Source of the DNA: CALAED01 sp036555725
GTDB taxonomy: Bacteria > Actinomycetota > Actinomycetes > Streptosporangiales > Streptosporangiaceae
Assembly (NCBI GenBank): GCA_036555725.1
Contig: DATBKU010000057.1
Location: 186,001 to 250,000 of the forward strand
Direction: 5' to 3'
DNA length: 64,000 nt
The notes under the pieces were generated by a model. It had not been told where the DNA came from, did no database searches, and worked only from the letters and a program-made list of their open reading frames with translations. Both the position numbers and the translations under genes were made by a program. This document shows, piece by piece, positions 1 through 10,405 of the stretch; positions within the stretch are counted from its first letter, which is position 1, and each line of letters starts with the position of its first letter.

Positions 1-1424
<1,424 letters not shown>

Positions 1425-1466
1425 GATGGGGAGCCTCCTGGGCGTTGGCGTGCTCAGGCCGTATCC

Positions 1467-1481
1467 GGGGCTTATCGCCCC
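1467..1481 (-). promoter_or_regulatory. Hairpin between glycine riboswitch and gcvP ribosome site
   Basis: Perfect 5-bp stem GGGGC/GCCCC with a 5-nt loop, placed between aptamer 2 and the gcvP Shine-Dalgarno sequence. There is no U-tract, so if it belongs to the expression platform it would act on translation or by alternative pairing, not as an intrinsic terminator. Confidence 0.4.
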
Positions 1482-1483
1482 AC

Positions 1484-1670
1484 TCCCCCTCTGTCGTCTG
1501 CGCCTGAGAGCTTCGCCCTGGAGGGCTTGCACCGTCGGCGAGGGTCGCGGTCGAAACCCGGCCCTGCTTTCCAGAGGTGCCTCGCCTGTGCGGTCCCTTT
1601 TGCCTGAGAGGTTCCGGGGAGGAGTTGCCCCTTCGGCGCCCCACACCGGCTGTGTGGAGTCTCTCCCGCA
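1484..1670 (-). promoter_or_regulatory. Tandem glycine riboswitch controlling gcvP
   Basis: Read on the minus strand from 1670, the first aptamer shows the GCGGGAGAG start, the CGCCGAAGG core and the CCTCTCAGGCAAAA block, ending in a GACCGC...CTCTGGA segment. A second copy follows with CGCCGA, GCAA, a second CTCTCAGGC and a GACGACAGAGGGG end. These are the conserved core blocks of the gcvT/glycine RNA in its two-aptamer form. It lies 60 nt upstream of the gcvP start. A GGGGC-GATAA-GCCCC hairpin (1467-1481) between aptamer 2 and the ribosome site may be part of the expression platform. I infer an ON switch at high glycine, as is usual for gcv genes. Confidence 0.92.
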
Positions 1671-1699
1671 CTGGGTCGATGGCTGTCGACTTCGACTCT

Positions 1700-1738
1700 A
1701 CCGGAGCCGCCCCGCCGATCCGCGGAGGCGGCCCCGGT
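1700..1738 (-). terminator. Hairpin downstream of the ABC transporter operon
   Basis: Stem ACCGG-A-GCCGCC paired with GGCGGC-C-CCGGT: 11 base pairs with one A/C mismatch and a 15-nt loop. It lies 31 nt after the permease stop and before the gcvP riboswitch, with no U-tract. It probably ends the drrAB-like transcript. A TAGAGT hexamer (minus strand, 1700-1695) just after it could be the -10 of the gcvP promoter. A second hairpin, GTGTGCC-C-GGCACAC, sits at 1741-1755. Confidence 0.5.
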
Positions 1739-1768
1739 AAGTGTGCCCGGCACACCAAGTCGCACGCG

Positions 1769-2613
1769 TCACCTGGACATCGTGACGTACCGCCGTACGG
1801 CCAGCGGCACGAACACCGCGAGCAGCAGGAACGACCAGCCGAGCGTCGCCGGGATCGGATGGGCCAGCGGCCACGGCTCATGGCCGACAGGCGCACCCGG
1901 GTTGCCGAACAGGTCCCGGCAGGCGGCGACGAGCGCGCTGACCGGGTTCCACTCGGCGATCGTCCGCAGCCAGGCCGGCATGTGCTCGGTCGGGACGAAC
2001 GTGTTCGAGATCATGCTGATCGGGAAGACCAGCGGGACGTACTGGTCGGCCGTATCCGGGTCGCCGATGAGCAGCCCGAGGAACGCCCCCACCCAGCTGA
2101 TGGCGTACCGGAGCAGCATCAACAGGCCGAAGGCGGCCATCGTCGCGGCGAGCCCGTTGTGCGCCCGCCAGCCGACCACGAAGCCGCAGCCGACCATGAT
2201 CACCATGGCCAGCGCGCCCACCAGGATGTCGGCGCCGGTCTGCCCGAACGGCACGGCGGAGCGCGCCACCGGCATCGAGCGGAAGCGGTCCATGATGCCC
2301 CGTCCGGCGTCGGTGGCCATACCGAGCATGGTGCCGAGCACGCCGGTGACGGTCGTCATGGCGAACAGGCCCGGCATGAGGTACTCGCGGTAGTTACCGC
2401 CGCCGGGCACCGCGATCGCGCTGCCGAAGACGTACCCGAACAGCACCACCAGAATGGCGGGGAAGATCAGGGCGCCGACGAGCTCACCGGGCTGGTGCTT
2501 CAGCTGGGCCAGGTTGCGCCGGGCGACCGTGACCCCGTCACGCAGCGCCCGCCGCACCCGGAGCGCCGCCGTCGCCGGCGGTGCGGGAATTTCCGCGGAA
2601 ATGTCAAGGACCG

Positions 2614-2617
<4 letters not shown>
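1769..2617 (-). CDS. ABC-2 type exporter permease (DrrB-like)
   Basis: Integral membrane subunit of a drug or lipid exporter; 282 aa with an N-terminal cytoplasmic stretch and about six hydrophobic segments (from about residue 47 to the C-terminus), the ABC-2/DrrB layout. The typical central stretch with MDRFRSMPVARSA and the NTFVPTEHMPAWL segment before the last helices are visible. The start ATG overlaps the stop of the ATPase gene by 4 bp (ATGA), so the two are translationally coupled. A divergent TetR regulator next door suggests induction by an exported compound. The substrate cannot be read from sequence. Confidence 0.9.
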
Positions 2618-3603
<986 letters not shown>

Positions 3604-3619
3604 CGCTCAACCCCTTAGT

Positions 3620-3694
3620 GCGTACGTTGTACCCGATTCTGAGTACATCGTACGCGCCTCTGCGTACGTCGTACAAGAGGAGTACGATGTACGC
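3620..3694. promoter_or_regulatory. Four-copy operator array between the ABC exporter and tetR
   Basis: Four copies of GCGTAC-[GA][TA][TC]-GTAC occupy this short gap in alternating orientation: 3620-3632 (+), 3643-3655 (-), 3661-3674 (+) and 3682-3694 (-). Copies 1/2 and 3/4 form two inverted pairs, with 10- and 7-nt spacers. Each site is itself close to a palindrome around GTAC...GTAC. Position between divergent genes and the symmetry fit binding of the adjacent TetR protein, which would repress both directions. Confidence 0.8.
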
Positions 3695-3714
3695 AGGTCA
3701 GTGAGAGGAAAGGC

Positions 3715-4533
3715 ATGGCGGAGCGGAGCGCGGACGACCGATCACGGCAGATCCGCGAGTGGCTGACGAACTGGGCGGCCGCGCAGCACGAGCAGGACGG
3801 CCAGTCGCGCACGCCTGACAACCAGTCCATCTGGGAGTACCTGAGCCGCCCGCCACGAGGCCCGCGCCCGGCGCTGACGCACAACCAGATCGCCACGGCC
3901 GCCGTGCAGCTCGCCGACGAGGCGGGCCTGGACGCCGTGACCATGCGGGCGCTGGCCAAGCGGCTCGACGTCGCCACCATGGGCCTGTACCGGTACGTCA
4001 GGGGCAAAGACGACATCTACGCCCTGATGCTCAACACGGCGGTCGGCGAGATCTCACTACCCGACAAGCACGACGACGACTGGCGAGCCGCGTTCCGGCG
4101 CTTGGCCGGGGAGATGCGCGGGATGTACCTGCGCCACACCTGGCTGCCGCAACTGGAGGCCGGCACTTTCGGCATGATCGCGCCCAACAGCCTGGCGGTC
4201 ATCGAGGCCGGCCTGGCCGCGCTCGACAACGTCGGCCGCGATCTCGACGTCGACGAGATGATGGCCGCCGCCGGCGCGATCGCCGCCTACGTCCGGGGCA
4301 GCGCGACCAGCGCGATCGCGCGGCAGGAGGCGTACCGCCGCTTCGGGTGGTCCTCCGATGACGACATGCGCGCCGCCTCCGGGCCGCCCCTCCTCCGAGT
4401 GCTGGCGCGAGGCGACTACCCGACCCTTGCCCGCTATATCGTCGACGGCTCCAACGAGGACGACGACGAATGGCAGTTCTCCTTTGGCCTCGAGTGCGTC
4501 CTCGGCGGCGTCGCCGCCCGCCTCGGGATCTGA
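3715..4533 (+). CDS. TetR-family repressor, TetR/C-terminal tetracycline-repressor type
   Basis: 272-aa DNA-binding regulator. An unusual 55-residue N-terminal extension (rich in Q, D, R) precedes the helix-turn-helix at about residues 57-103, containing ITAAVQL-like, MRALAKRLDVATMGLYRYVRGK text. The C-terminal part fits the TetR_C ligand-binding domain of exporter repressors. GAGAGGAAAGG precedes the ATG. It is divergent from the DrrAB-type exporter across the four-site operator array, the classic arrangement of a repressor with the pump it controls. The ligand is unknown. Confidence 0.88.
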   Translation: MAERSADDRSRQIREWLTNWAAAQHEQDGQSRTPDNQSIWEYLSRPPRGPRPALTHNQIATAAVQLADEAGLDAVTMRALAKRLDVATMGLYRYVRGKDDIYALMLNTAVGEISLPDKHDDDWRAAFRRLAGEMRGMYLRHTWLPQLEAGTFGMIAPNSLAVIEAGLAALDNVGRDLDVDEMMAAAGAIAAYVRGSATSAIARQEAYRRFGWSSDDDMRAASGPPLLRVLARGDYPTLARYIVDGSNEDDDEWQFSFGLECVLGGVAARLGI

Positions 4534-4663
4534 CACCGGCTCATACCTGAGGCCGGTTGGCGGATCACTCTCAGGCACGATGGTGCGCGAACCGGCCGGA
4601 ATGGGAAGGTTGTCACCGAGTCCCGGTGATCCTCGGGGCCATGCGCCATCGGGGGAGGTGCGG

Positions 4664-7108
4664 GTGACGCAGACGGGAAAAGAAGAGACGACGGACGGGG
4701 AACGGGCGCCGAGCGTCGTCGTGTCCGAGCCCTCCCTGCCGCGCCAGATCCGCCGCCCTGGCGACGGCATGCGGCTCCTTCTCACACTGGTCGCGCTCGG
4801 CATCGTGCTGCTTCTCCCCAGCATCGCCCAGCAGACCACCAGCGGCATCCAGTCCGACATCACCCACGGCACCGCCCAGACACCGCACTTCCTGCTCAAC
4901 CTGGCGAGTCTGGTGTCCACCTTCGGCCTGCTCGCCGTCCCCGTCGCGTTCGCGATCGAGCGGGTCGCCCGGCGCGACGGGCTGCGCATCGCCGTGGGGC
5001 TGCTCGCCGCCGTGATCGCGCTGGCGGCGACGCTGGCGCTCGACGCGGTGGTGGCGTCCGGGCCCAGCGGCCTCGCCGACTACCTCGCCTGGACCCGCCG
5101 GGCGGGCCACGCCGTGCCCGACCCGCTGCACACCGACCTCACCCCGGTGATCGCGTACGTCACGGCGGTCCGGCTCGGCGGACGGCCCCGCTGGCAGGCC
5201 GTCACCTGGACGGTGATCGCGCTCGCCGCCCTGGCCGCGCTGGCCGCCGGGTACGCCTCGCCGCTGGCGCTGGCCGTGACGTACCTCATCGGCCGGGCGA
5301 TCGGCTACGGCACGCTGTACGCCTTCGGCACGCCCAACCCGCGGCCGCCCGGCACGGCGGTGATCGCGGCGCTGCGGCGGCTGGGCATCCACCCGCTCCG
5401 CGCGGTCCGGGTGGCCGACGGCCCCGACGAAACCCGTCAATACATCGTCGAGGTCCGCGCCGAGACTCCGGCGTCCCCGCCCCGCCCGGGCGGGAGCCGG
5501 CTGTACGTCACCGTGCTCGACCGCGACCAGCAGACCGCGGGGATCGCCTACCGGACCTGGCGGCGGGTCCGGCTGCGCCGCGGCAGCCCGCGGCTGGCCG
5601 TACGGTCGCTGCGCCGCTCCCTCGAGCAGGAGTCGCTGATGTCGTACGCGGTCACCGCGGCGACGGCGCGCACGCCGCGGCTCATCGCCACCTCGGAGGT
5701 GGGCACGGACGCCGCGCTAATCGCGTACGAGTACGTCTCCGGGCACACCCTGGCCACGCTGTCCGACAACGAGATCACCGACGACCTGCTGGCCGCCATC
5801 TGGCATCAACTGCGGCTGCTGCAGGCCAATCGGCTCGCCCACCGGCACCTGGAGGGCGGCAGCATCCTGATCGACAAGGAGGGCGCGCCGTACCTCGTCG
5901 ACCTGCGCAGCGGCGAGATCGCCGTCAGCGACCTGGTGCTGCGGCTCGACCTCGCGCAACTGCTCACCACCGTGGCGCTGCGCGTGGGCCCGGAACGGGC
6001 CGTGCGTACGGCGGTGGGTGTGCTGGGCACCGACCAGCTCGTGGGCGCCCTACCGCTGCTGCAGCAGGTGGCGCTGTCGCGCGACACCCGCGCCGCGCTG
6101 CGCCACGACCGCGACCTGCTGGTCCGGATCCGCGAGCAGATCCAGCTGCTACGCCCCGAGATCGAGGTCCAGCCGGTACGGCTCGAACGGTTCCGCCCGC
6201 GCACCGTGGTGAGCATCGTCGCCGGCACCGCGGCCGGGTACTTCCTGCTCTCCCAGCTGAGCGACGTCGACCTGCGCGTGCTGTACCAGCAGGCGAACTG
6301 GTGGTGGGCGGGGGTCGGCCTGGCGGCCGCGGGCGTGACGTTCGTCGCCGCCGCCCTGATGATCATGGGCTTCGTCCCCGAACGGCTCCCCCTGATGCGG
6401 ACCATCCTGGTGCAGCTCGCCGGGTCGTTCATCAAGCTGATGGCGCCGGCCGCGGTCACCGGCGTCGCGCTCAACACTCGCTACCTGCAGCGGCGGGGCG
6501 TCCGCCCGGGGCAGGCGGTCGCCAGTGTCGGGGCCTCCCAGCTCGGCGGTTTGATGGTCCACGTGCTGCTGCTGATCCTGTTCGGCTTTGTGACCGGCTC
6601 GAGCAACACCGAGTCGTTCACCCCGTCCCGTACGGTCGTCATCGTGTTGCTGGCCTGCGCGGTCGTGGCCGGCGGCGTGCTGGCCGTGCCGCCGGCGCGA
6701 AGACTGGTGACCGGACGGCTCGGGTCGATGTTCTCCGGGGTCGTGCCGCGGCTGCTCGACGTGCTGCAGACCCCGCGCAAGCTTGTCACCGGGCTCGGCG
6801 GCACGCTGCTGCTGACCACCGGCTTCGTGGTCTGCCTCGACGCGTCGACCCGGGCCTTCGGCGGCTCTGTCACCTGGACCGCGGTCGTGATCGTCTTCCT
6901 CACCGGCAATGCCCTGGGCTCGGCGGCGCCGACGCCGGGCGGTCTCGGCGCGGTCGAGGGCGCGCTGACGCTGGGTCTGACGGTCGCCGGGCTCCCCGCG
7001 GGCACCGCGACCTCGGCCGTACTGCTGTTCCGGATGCTCACCTTCTGGCTGCCGGTGCTGCCCGGCTGGGCCGCCTTCACCTACCTGCAGCGCAAGGAAG
7101 CCATCTGA
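4664..7108 (+). CDS. Membrane protein: N-terminal helices, pseudokinase-like domain, C-terminal LPG-synthase/AglD-type flippase domain
   Basis: 814 aa. I chose GTG 4664 because GGGGGAGG lies just upstream; the frame is open further back into tetR. About six transmembrane helices (residues ~35-230) are followed by a soluble region with a kinase-like core: HRHLEGGSILIDKEG stands where HxDxxxxN would be and VDLRSGE where DFG would be, so the catalytic Asp and Asn appear lost. The C-terminal third has about eight helices and the PTPGGLGAVEGAL signature of the lysylphosphatidylglycerol-synthase transmembrane (UPF0104) family. There is no aminoacyl-transfer domain, so it is not MprF itself. I infer lipid flipping or envelope homeostasis with regulation by the pseudokinase. 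Confidence 0.8.
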   Translation: MTQTGKEETTDGERAPSVVVSEPSLPRQIRRPGDGMRLLLTLVALGIVLLLPSIAQQTTSGIQSDITHGTAQTPHFLLNLASLVSTFGLLAVPVAFAIERVARRDGLRIAVGLLAAVIALAATLALDAVVASGPSGLADYLAWTRRAGHAVPDPLHTDLTPVIAYVTAVRLGGRPRWQAVTWTVIALAALAALAAGYASPLALAVTYLIGRAIGYGTLYAFGTPNPRPPGTAVIAALRRLGIHPLRAVRVADGPDETRQYIVEVRAETPASPPRPGGSRLYVTVLDRDQQTAGIAYRTWRRVRLRRGSPRLAVRSLRRSLEQESLMSYAVTAATARTPRLIATSEVGTDAALIAYEYVSGHTLATLSDNEITDDLLAAIWHQLRLLQANRLAHRHLEGGSILIDKEGAPYLVDLRSGEIAVSDLVLRLDLAQLLTTVALRVGPERAVRTAVGVLGTDQLVGALPLLQQVALSRDTRAALRHDRDLLVRIREQIQLLRPEIEVQPVRLERFRPRTVVSIVAGTAAGYFLLSQLSDVDLRVLYQQANWWWAGVGLAAAGVTFVAAALMIMGFVPERLPLMRTILVQLAGSFIKLMAPAAVTGVALNTRYLQRRGVRPGQAVASVGASQLGGLMVHVLLLILFGFVTGSSNTESFTPSRTVVIVLLACAVVAGGVLAVPPARRLVTGRLGSMFSGVVPRLLDVLQTPRKLVTGLGGTLLLTTGFVVCLDASTRAFGGSVTWTAVVIVFLTGNALGSAAPTPGGLGAVEGALTLGLTVAGLPAGTATSAVLLFRMLTFWLPVLPGWAAFTYLQRKEAI

Positions 7109-7117
7109 CCTCACCCG

Positions 7118-7134
7118 TACGCCCTTTGGGCGTA
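7118..7134 (+). terminator. Hairpin between convergent flippase-like gene and merR
   Basis: Perfect 7-bp stem TACGCCC/GGGCGTA with a TTT loop, 10 nt after the upstream stop codon and 37 nt before the end of the convergent MerR gene. Confidence 0.5.
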
Positions 7135-7170
7135 GGCCGGCGAGCAGGATGCCCCCGTGAAGCCGACGCT

Positions 7171-7839
7171 TCAGCCGATCTTTCTGGCGGTGCGGCGGCG
7201 GGCGAGCTCGTCGCGCAGGTGGCCCTCGGCGTCCGCGGCCACTTCCGCGTCGCCGGTGCCGGAGGTGTCGCCCGTGTCGGCGCGCTCGGCGGCCTCGGCG
7301 GGCAGCTCGGCGAGGGTGCCCTCGACCTCTTGCCAGACCCGGCCCAGCGCGATGCCGAACACGCCCTGCCCGCCCTGGACGAGATCGACCACCTCGTCGG
7401 GGGACGTGCACTCGTACACGCTCACCCCGTCGCTCATCAGCGTGATCTTGGCGAGGTCATGAACCCCGCGGTCGCGCAGGTGGGAGACCGCGGTGCGGAT
7501 CTGCTGCAGCGAGACGCCGGTGTCGAGCAGTCGCTTGACGACCTTGAGCACGAGGATGTCGGTGAAGCTGTAGAGCCGCTGGCTGCCCGAGCCGTGGGCC
7601 GGGCGGATGCTCGGCTCGACCAGGGCGGTGCGGGCCCAGTAGTCGAGCTGCCGGTAGGTGATGCCGGCCGCCGAACAGGCCGTCGGGCCGCGGTAGCCAA
7701 CATCCTCGAGCGGCGGCGCTACGTCGTTGTCGAACAGCAGCCCCTGCTCGCCGGCTTGCTGGGACGCGGCCCGCCGATCGTGGGCCGCCTTGCCCTCGCC
7801 GCTGCTCACCGCCACGCGGACCTCCGGCTCTGTATTCAC
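7171..7839 (-). CDS. MerR-family regulator (orthologue-like of mycobacterial Rv1830)
   Basis: 222 aa. Winged HTH at about residues 45-115 (YRGPTACSAAGITYRQLDYWART, then GSGSQRLYSFTDILVLKVVKRLLDTGVSLQQI). The C-terminal half is acidic and Ala-rich, with VSVYECTSPDEVVDLVQGGQGVF, typical of this actinobacterial subgroup. It lacks the cysteines of metal-sensing MerR proteins. The GTG start at 7839 has no ribosome site, so translation may be leaderless. Gene order (this gene, DUF151 nuclease, second MerR, FHA protein) matches the Mycobacterium Rv1830-Rv1827 block. A perfect dyad 12 nt upstream is a likely operator. Confidence 0.88.
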   Translation of the reverse strand: MNTEPEVRVAVSSGEGKAAHDRRAASQQAGEQGLLFDNDVAPPLEDVGYRGPTACSAAGITYRQLDYWARTALVEPSIRPAHGSGSQRLYSFTDILVLKVVKRLLDTGVSLQQIRTAVSHLRDRGVHDLAKITLMSDGVSVYECTSPDEVVDLVQGGQGVFGIALGRVWQEVEGTLAELPAEAAERADTGDTSGTGDAEVAADAEGHLRDELARRRTARKIG

Positions 7840-7850
7840 CCCGCGGCATT

Positions 7851-7872
7851 TTCGTCAAGGGGGTTTGACGAA
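7851..7872 (-). promoter_or_regulatory. Perfect dyad upstream of merR
   Basis: TTCGTCAA-N6-TTGACGAA, a perfect 8-bp inverted repeat 12 nt before the merR GTG start. The half-site spacing suits a dimeric MerR protein, so autoregulation is likely (inference). Confidence 0.65.
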
Positions 7873-8186
7873 ATACGTCACGAGCGTTCAAGCAGCACGC
7901 TAGGTGCCGGTCAGGGCGGGGTCAACGTTCGCCGTCGGCGCGTCGCATGCCCGGATGAACCGGCGTCACGTGGGCAAACGCCTCACCCTTGGGGTTATCT
8001 CACAAGCCTCGCCACCGACTCCAGCCAGTGACGGACGGCCCGGTTGGCTCGGCGTGTGAGAGAAACTCCCCGACACTCATTCGCAACCTACCCCGTTCCG
8101 CGACGCCGCGAACTGCAAAAAGATCACCAACCCACCGATTCGGCAAGGGAAAGTCTCCGTGCCCGATCGGATCCGGGCGGGCGGGG
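7873..8186. other. Non-coding gap between merR and the bifunctional nuclease gene
   Basis: About 310 bp without a supportable gene; short frames here lack ribosome sites and family features. It should hold the merR promoter. A GCCCG-N8-CGGGC hairpin close to the nuclease stop codon (about 8159-8177) may be that gene's terminator. Confidence 0.5.
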
Positions 8187-8657
8187 TCAGCCGGCGCGGC
8201 CGAAGTCCTCCGGGCTGATGGTGTCGAGGAACTCCCGAAACTTCTCGACCTCGTCCTCCTGCTCGTCGGGAATGGCGACCCCGGCCTCGTCGAGTACGTC
8301 CTCGCTGGCGAAGATGGTGGCCCCGGTGCGAAGCGCGAGCGCGATCGAGTCGGACGGGCGCGCGCTGACCTCGACCCCGTTCGAGAAGATCAAGTCGGCA
8401 AAGAAAATGCCCTCGCGGAGGGCAGTGATGTTGACGGTGTTCAGCCGTACGTCCAGCGCCTCGAGCACGTCTCTGAACAGGTCATGGGTGAGCGGGCGCG
8501 CGGGCAGCACACCCTGCTGGGCGAAGGCGATCGCGGTCGCCTCGACAGCGCCGATCCAGATCGGGAGGTACCGGTCGCCGGATGTCTCCTTCAGCAACAC
8601 GATCGGCTGGTTGGAGGGCATCTCGACCCGGACGCCGACGACCTCCATCTGCTTCAC
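8187..8657 (-). CDS. Bifunctional nuclease family protein (DUF151, Rv1829-like)
   Basis: 156 aa from GTG 8657, which has AGGGAG 7 nt upstream and matches the usual family N-terminus (KQMEVVGVRVEMPSNQP). Conserved blocks GDRYLPIWIGAVEATAIA, RPLTHDLFRDVLEALD and ARPSDSIALALRTGATIFA cover the whole DUF151 fold. The C-terminal DEVEKFREFLDTISPEDF is the typical actinobacterial tail. Plant and bacterial homologues have been reported to have RNase/DNase activity, but the function in actinobacteria is not settled. It sits between two MerR genes as in mycobacteria. Confidence 0.92.
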   Translation of the reverse strand: MKQMEVVGVRVEMPSNQPIVLLKETSGDRYLPIWIGAVEATAIAFAQQGVLPARPLTHDLFRDVLEALDVRLNTVNITALREGIFFADLIFSNGVEVSARPSDSIALALRTGATIFASEDVLDEAGVAIPDEQEDEVEKFREFLDTISPEDFGRAG

Positions 8658-8781
8658 TGCGGCTCCCTGCTGGCTTGATCGCTGCTTGCTTGATCGCGGC
8701 CCAGGACTCCTCACACCGAAGCCCTTGATGCCCAACGTACACCTCGTACGTCCGCCACGCGTGGCGGCATCGGCTGAGCTA

Positions 8782-9498
8782 TCACCCGTTCAGCGTGTCG
8801 CTGAGCCCCTTCGAGACCAGCACGGTGTGCAGCCGTACGGCCAGCGCTGCGATCTCTCGGGCGGTCTCCTCGGCCTGGCCGTGAGCGCCGGGAGCGCGCC
8901 GCCGCAGCAGCGGGGTGATCACTTGTTCGATGAGCCCGACCTCGCGGTCGGCGGCGGCCTTGACCGCCCGCAGGTGCCGCGCTTCAAAGCCGAACGAGCC
9001 GAGCGCGGCGGCCGTCCGGGCGATGGTGAGGGCCTCGCCGTCGTAGTGCCCGCCGCTCCGCCGGACGATCCCGAACTCCTCCAGCCGCGCGAGCAGGGTC
9101 TCGTCGATGCCCGCCCCGTCGAGCAGCTGGCGGCGGGTGAGCAGCACGGCGGCCGGCACCGACTCGTCGGTCCATGCGTCGTCGCCGGGCATGTCGGCGG
9201 CGACGAGTTTGCGTGGGCGGGGGCCGGGCCCGTTCCCCACCTGGTCGCCCGCCTCCAGGCGTTCCTTGATGACCCGCAGCGGCAGGTACTGGTCGCGCTG
9301 CAGCGCCAGGATGTACCGCAGCCGTTCGACGTCGGTGTGGGTGAACTTGCGGTATCCGGACGGCGTCCGCGCGGGCTCGATGAGGCCCTCCGACTCCAAG
9401 AACCTGATCTTGGAGATGGTCACGTCTGGAAATTCCCCCCGGAGCCGGCCGAGCACCTCCCCGATCGTCATGTGCGCCCGGGCGGCCTGCGCGCTCAT
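8782..9498 (-). CDS. ftsR: MerR-family regulator, FtsR/Rv1828-like
   Basis: 238 aa. N-terminal winged HTH (MTIGEVLGRLRGEFPDVTIS, KIRFLESEGLIEPARTPSGY, RKFTHTDVERLRYILALQRD) closely follows the Rv1828/FtsR pattern, including the DVTISKIRFLE helix. The C-terminal dimer/effector domain begins near residue 110 (VLLTRRQLLDGAGI). FtsR in Corynebacterium activates ftsZ expression and growth; here that role is by homology. ATG 9498 has a GAGG site; the internal MTIGEV at residue 10 is an alternative start. It lies directly downstream of the FHA gene. Confidence 0.88.
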   Translation of the reverse strand: MSAQAARAHMTIGEVLGRLRGEFPDVTISKIRFLESEGLIEPARTPSGYRKFTHTDVERLRYILALQRDQYLPLRVIKERLEAGDQVGNGPGPRPRKLVAADMPGDDAWTDESVPAAVLLTRRQLLDGAGIDETLLARLEEFGIVRRSGGHYDGEALTIARTAAALGSFGFEARHLRAVKAAADREVGLIEQVITPLLRRRAPGAHGQAEETAREIAALAVRLHTVLVSKGLSDTLNG

Positions 9499-9583
9499 CG
9501 GGTCACGGCCTCGCTCGGCAGGCGCCCACCGGCGGCCGCGCGGCCTCGGCCGCCTCGGCGCGTTTCAGCCGCCCGCTTCGCTG

Positions 9584-10150
9584 TCACAGGCCTCCCGCCG
9601 GGCGGCCGTCGCCCCCTCCCCCGGCGGCGTACTGCGGGTTGGTGAGGAAGACCAGCCGGAACTTGCCGATCTGAACCTCGTCACCGCCGGACAGACCGGC
9701 CTCGTCGATCCGCTCGCGGTTGACGTACGTGCCGTTGAGGCTGCCCACGTCGCGTACGGAGAAGTGCGTGCCCTGCCGGTAGAACTCCGCGTGCCGGCGC
9801 GACACGGTGACGTCGTCGAGGAAGATGTCGCTTTCCGGGTGACGGCCCGCCGACGTGCGCTCGCTGTCGAGCAGGAACCGGCTGCCCGCGTTGGGGCCGC
9901 GCTTGACGACCAGGAGTGCGGTGCCGGGCGGCAGCGCTTCGACTGCCACGGCGTCGGCGGAGACCTCCTCGGACTGTTCGGGCTCGCCCAGCGCCTCGAT
10001 CCCCCCGAGCGCGATCGTCGATGTGGACTCTCCAGGTGTTTCACCAGGGGCCGGCGGCACGTTCCGCGTCAGCGGATTGCCGCAGTTCGAGCAGAAGCGG
10101 GCATCATCCGGGTTGGCGTGACCGCACTGCGTGCAGTAGACGCTCGGCAT
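9584..10150 (-). CDS. garA: GarA/OdhI-like FHA-domain protein with N-terminal zinc ribbon
   Basis: 188 aa. Residues 6-23 form a zinc ribbon (C6-x2-C9 ... C20-x2-C23). An acidic linker with STSTIALGG (about 42-50) stands where GarA carries its PknB/PknG phosphorylation motif, though the canonical ETT is not conserved. The FHA domain covers about 80-170 with GRHPESDIFLDD, SRRH and GSLNGTYVN. GarA binds and switches 2-oxoglutarate dehydrogenase, NAD-GDH and glutamate synthase according to its phosphorylation state. GarA of mycobacteria has no zinc ribbon of this kind. In mycobacteria gcvH sits directly beside it; here that gene is absent. Confidence 0.88.
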   Translation of the reverse strand: MPSVYCTQCGHANPDDARFCSNCGNPLTRNVPPAPGETPGESTSTIALGGIEALGEPEQSEEVSADAVAVEALPPGTALLVVKRGPNAGSRFLLDSERTSAGRHPESDIFLDDVTVSRRHAEFYRQGTHFSVRDVGSLNGTYVNRERIDEAGLSGGDEVQIGKFRLVFLTNPQYAAGGGGDGRPAGGL

Positions 10151-10170
10151 CGATCGGCTCGGCCTCCCTA

Positions 10171-10185
10171 CCTAGATAAACTAGG
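10171..10185 (-). promoter_or_regulatory. Small dyad and possible -10 upstream of garA
   Basis: CCTAG-N5-CTAGG perfect inverted repeat 21-35 nt upstream of the garA start. On the minus strand it contains TTATCT, a plausible -10 hexamer, so it may be a promoter with an overlapping operator. The rest of 10186-10405 shows no supportable gene. Confidence 0.4.
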
Positions 10186-10405
10186 TCCTGGTCCTCCCCC
10201 GCCAACCACGACGGTTTTGGCAACTTATGCGGGTCAATCCCGCCGGTCAATGGCGATTCCATTTCGCCTGCCCCAAGCTACCTTCGTACGTGATCGCAGG
10301 TCTACGCCGCCGCGCGGGCACATCAAGGCCGCTACCTCACCGCCGGCCTCGGCGAGGCCGACCCCGCGTCGTTCGCCGTGCCACCCGCTTGGCGGTCCCC
10401 GTCAG

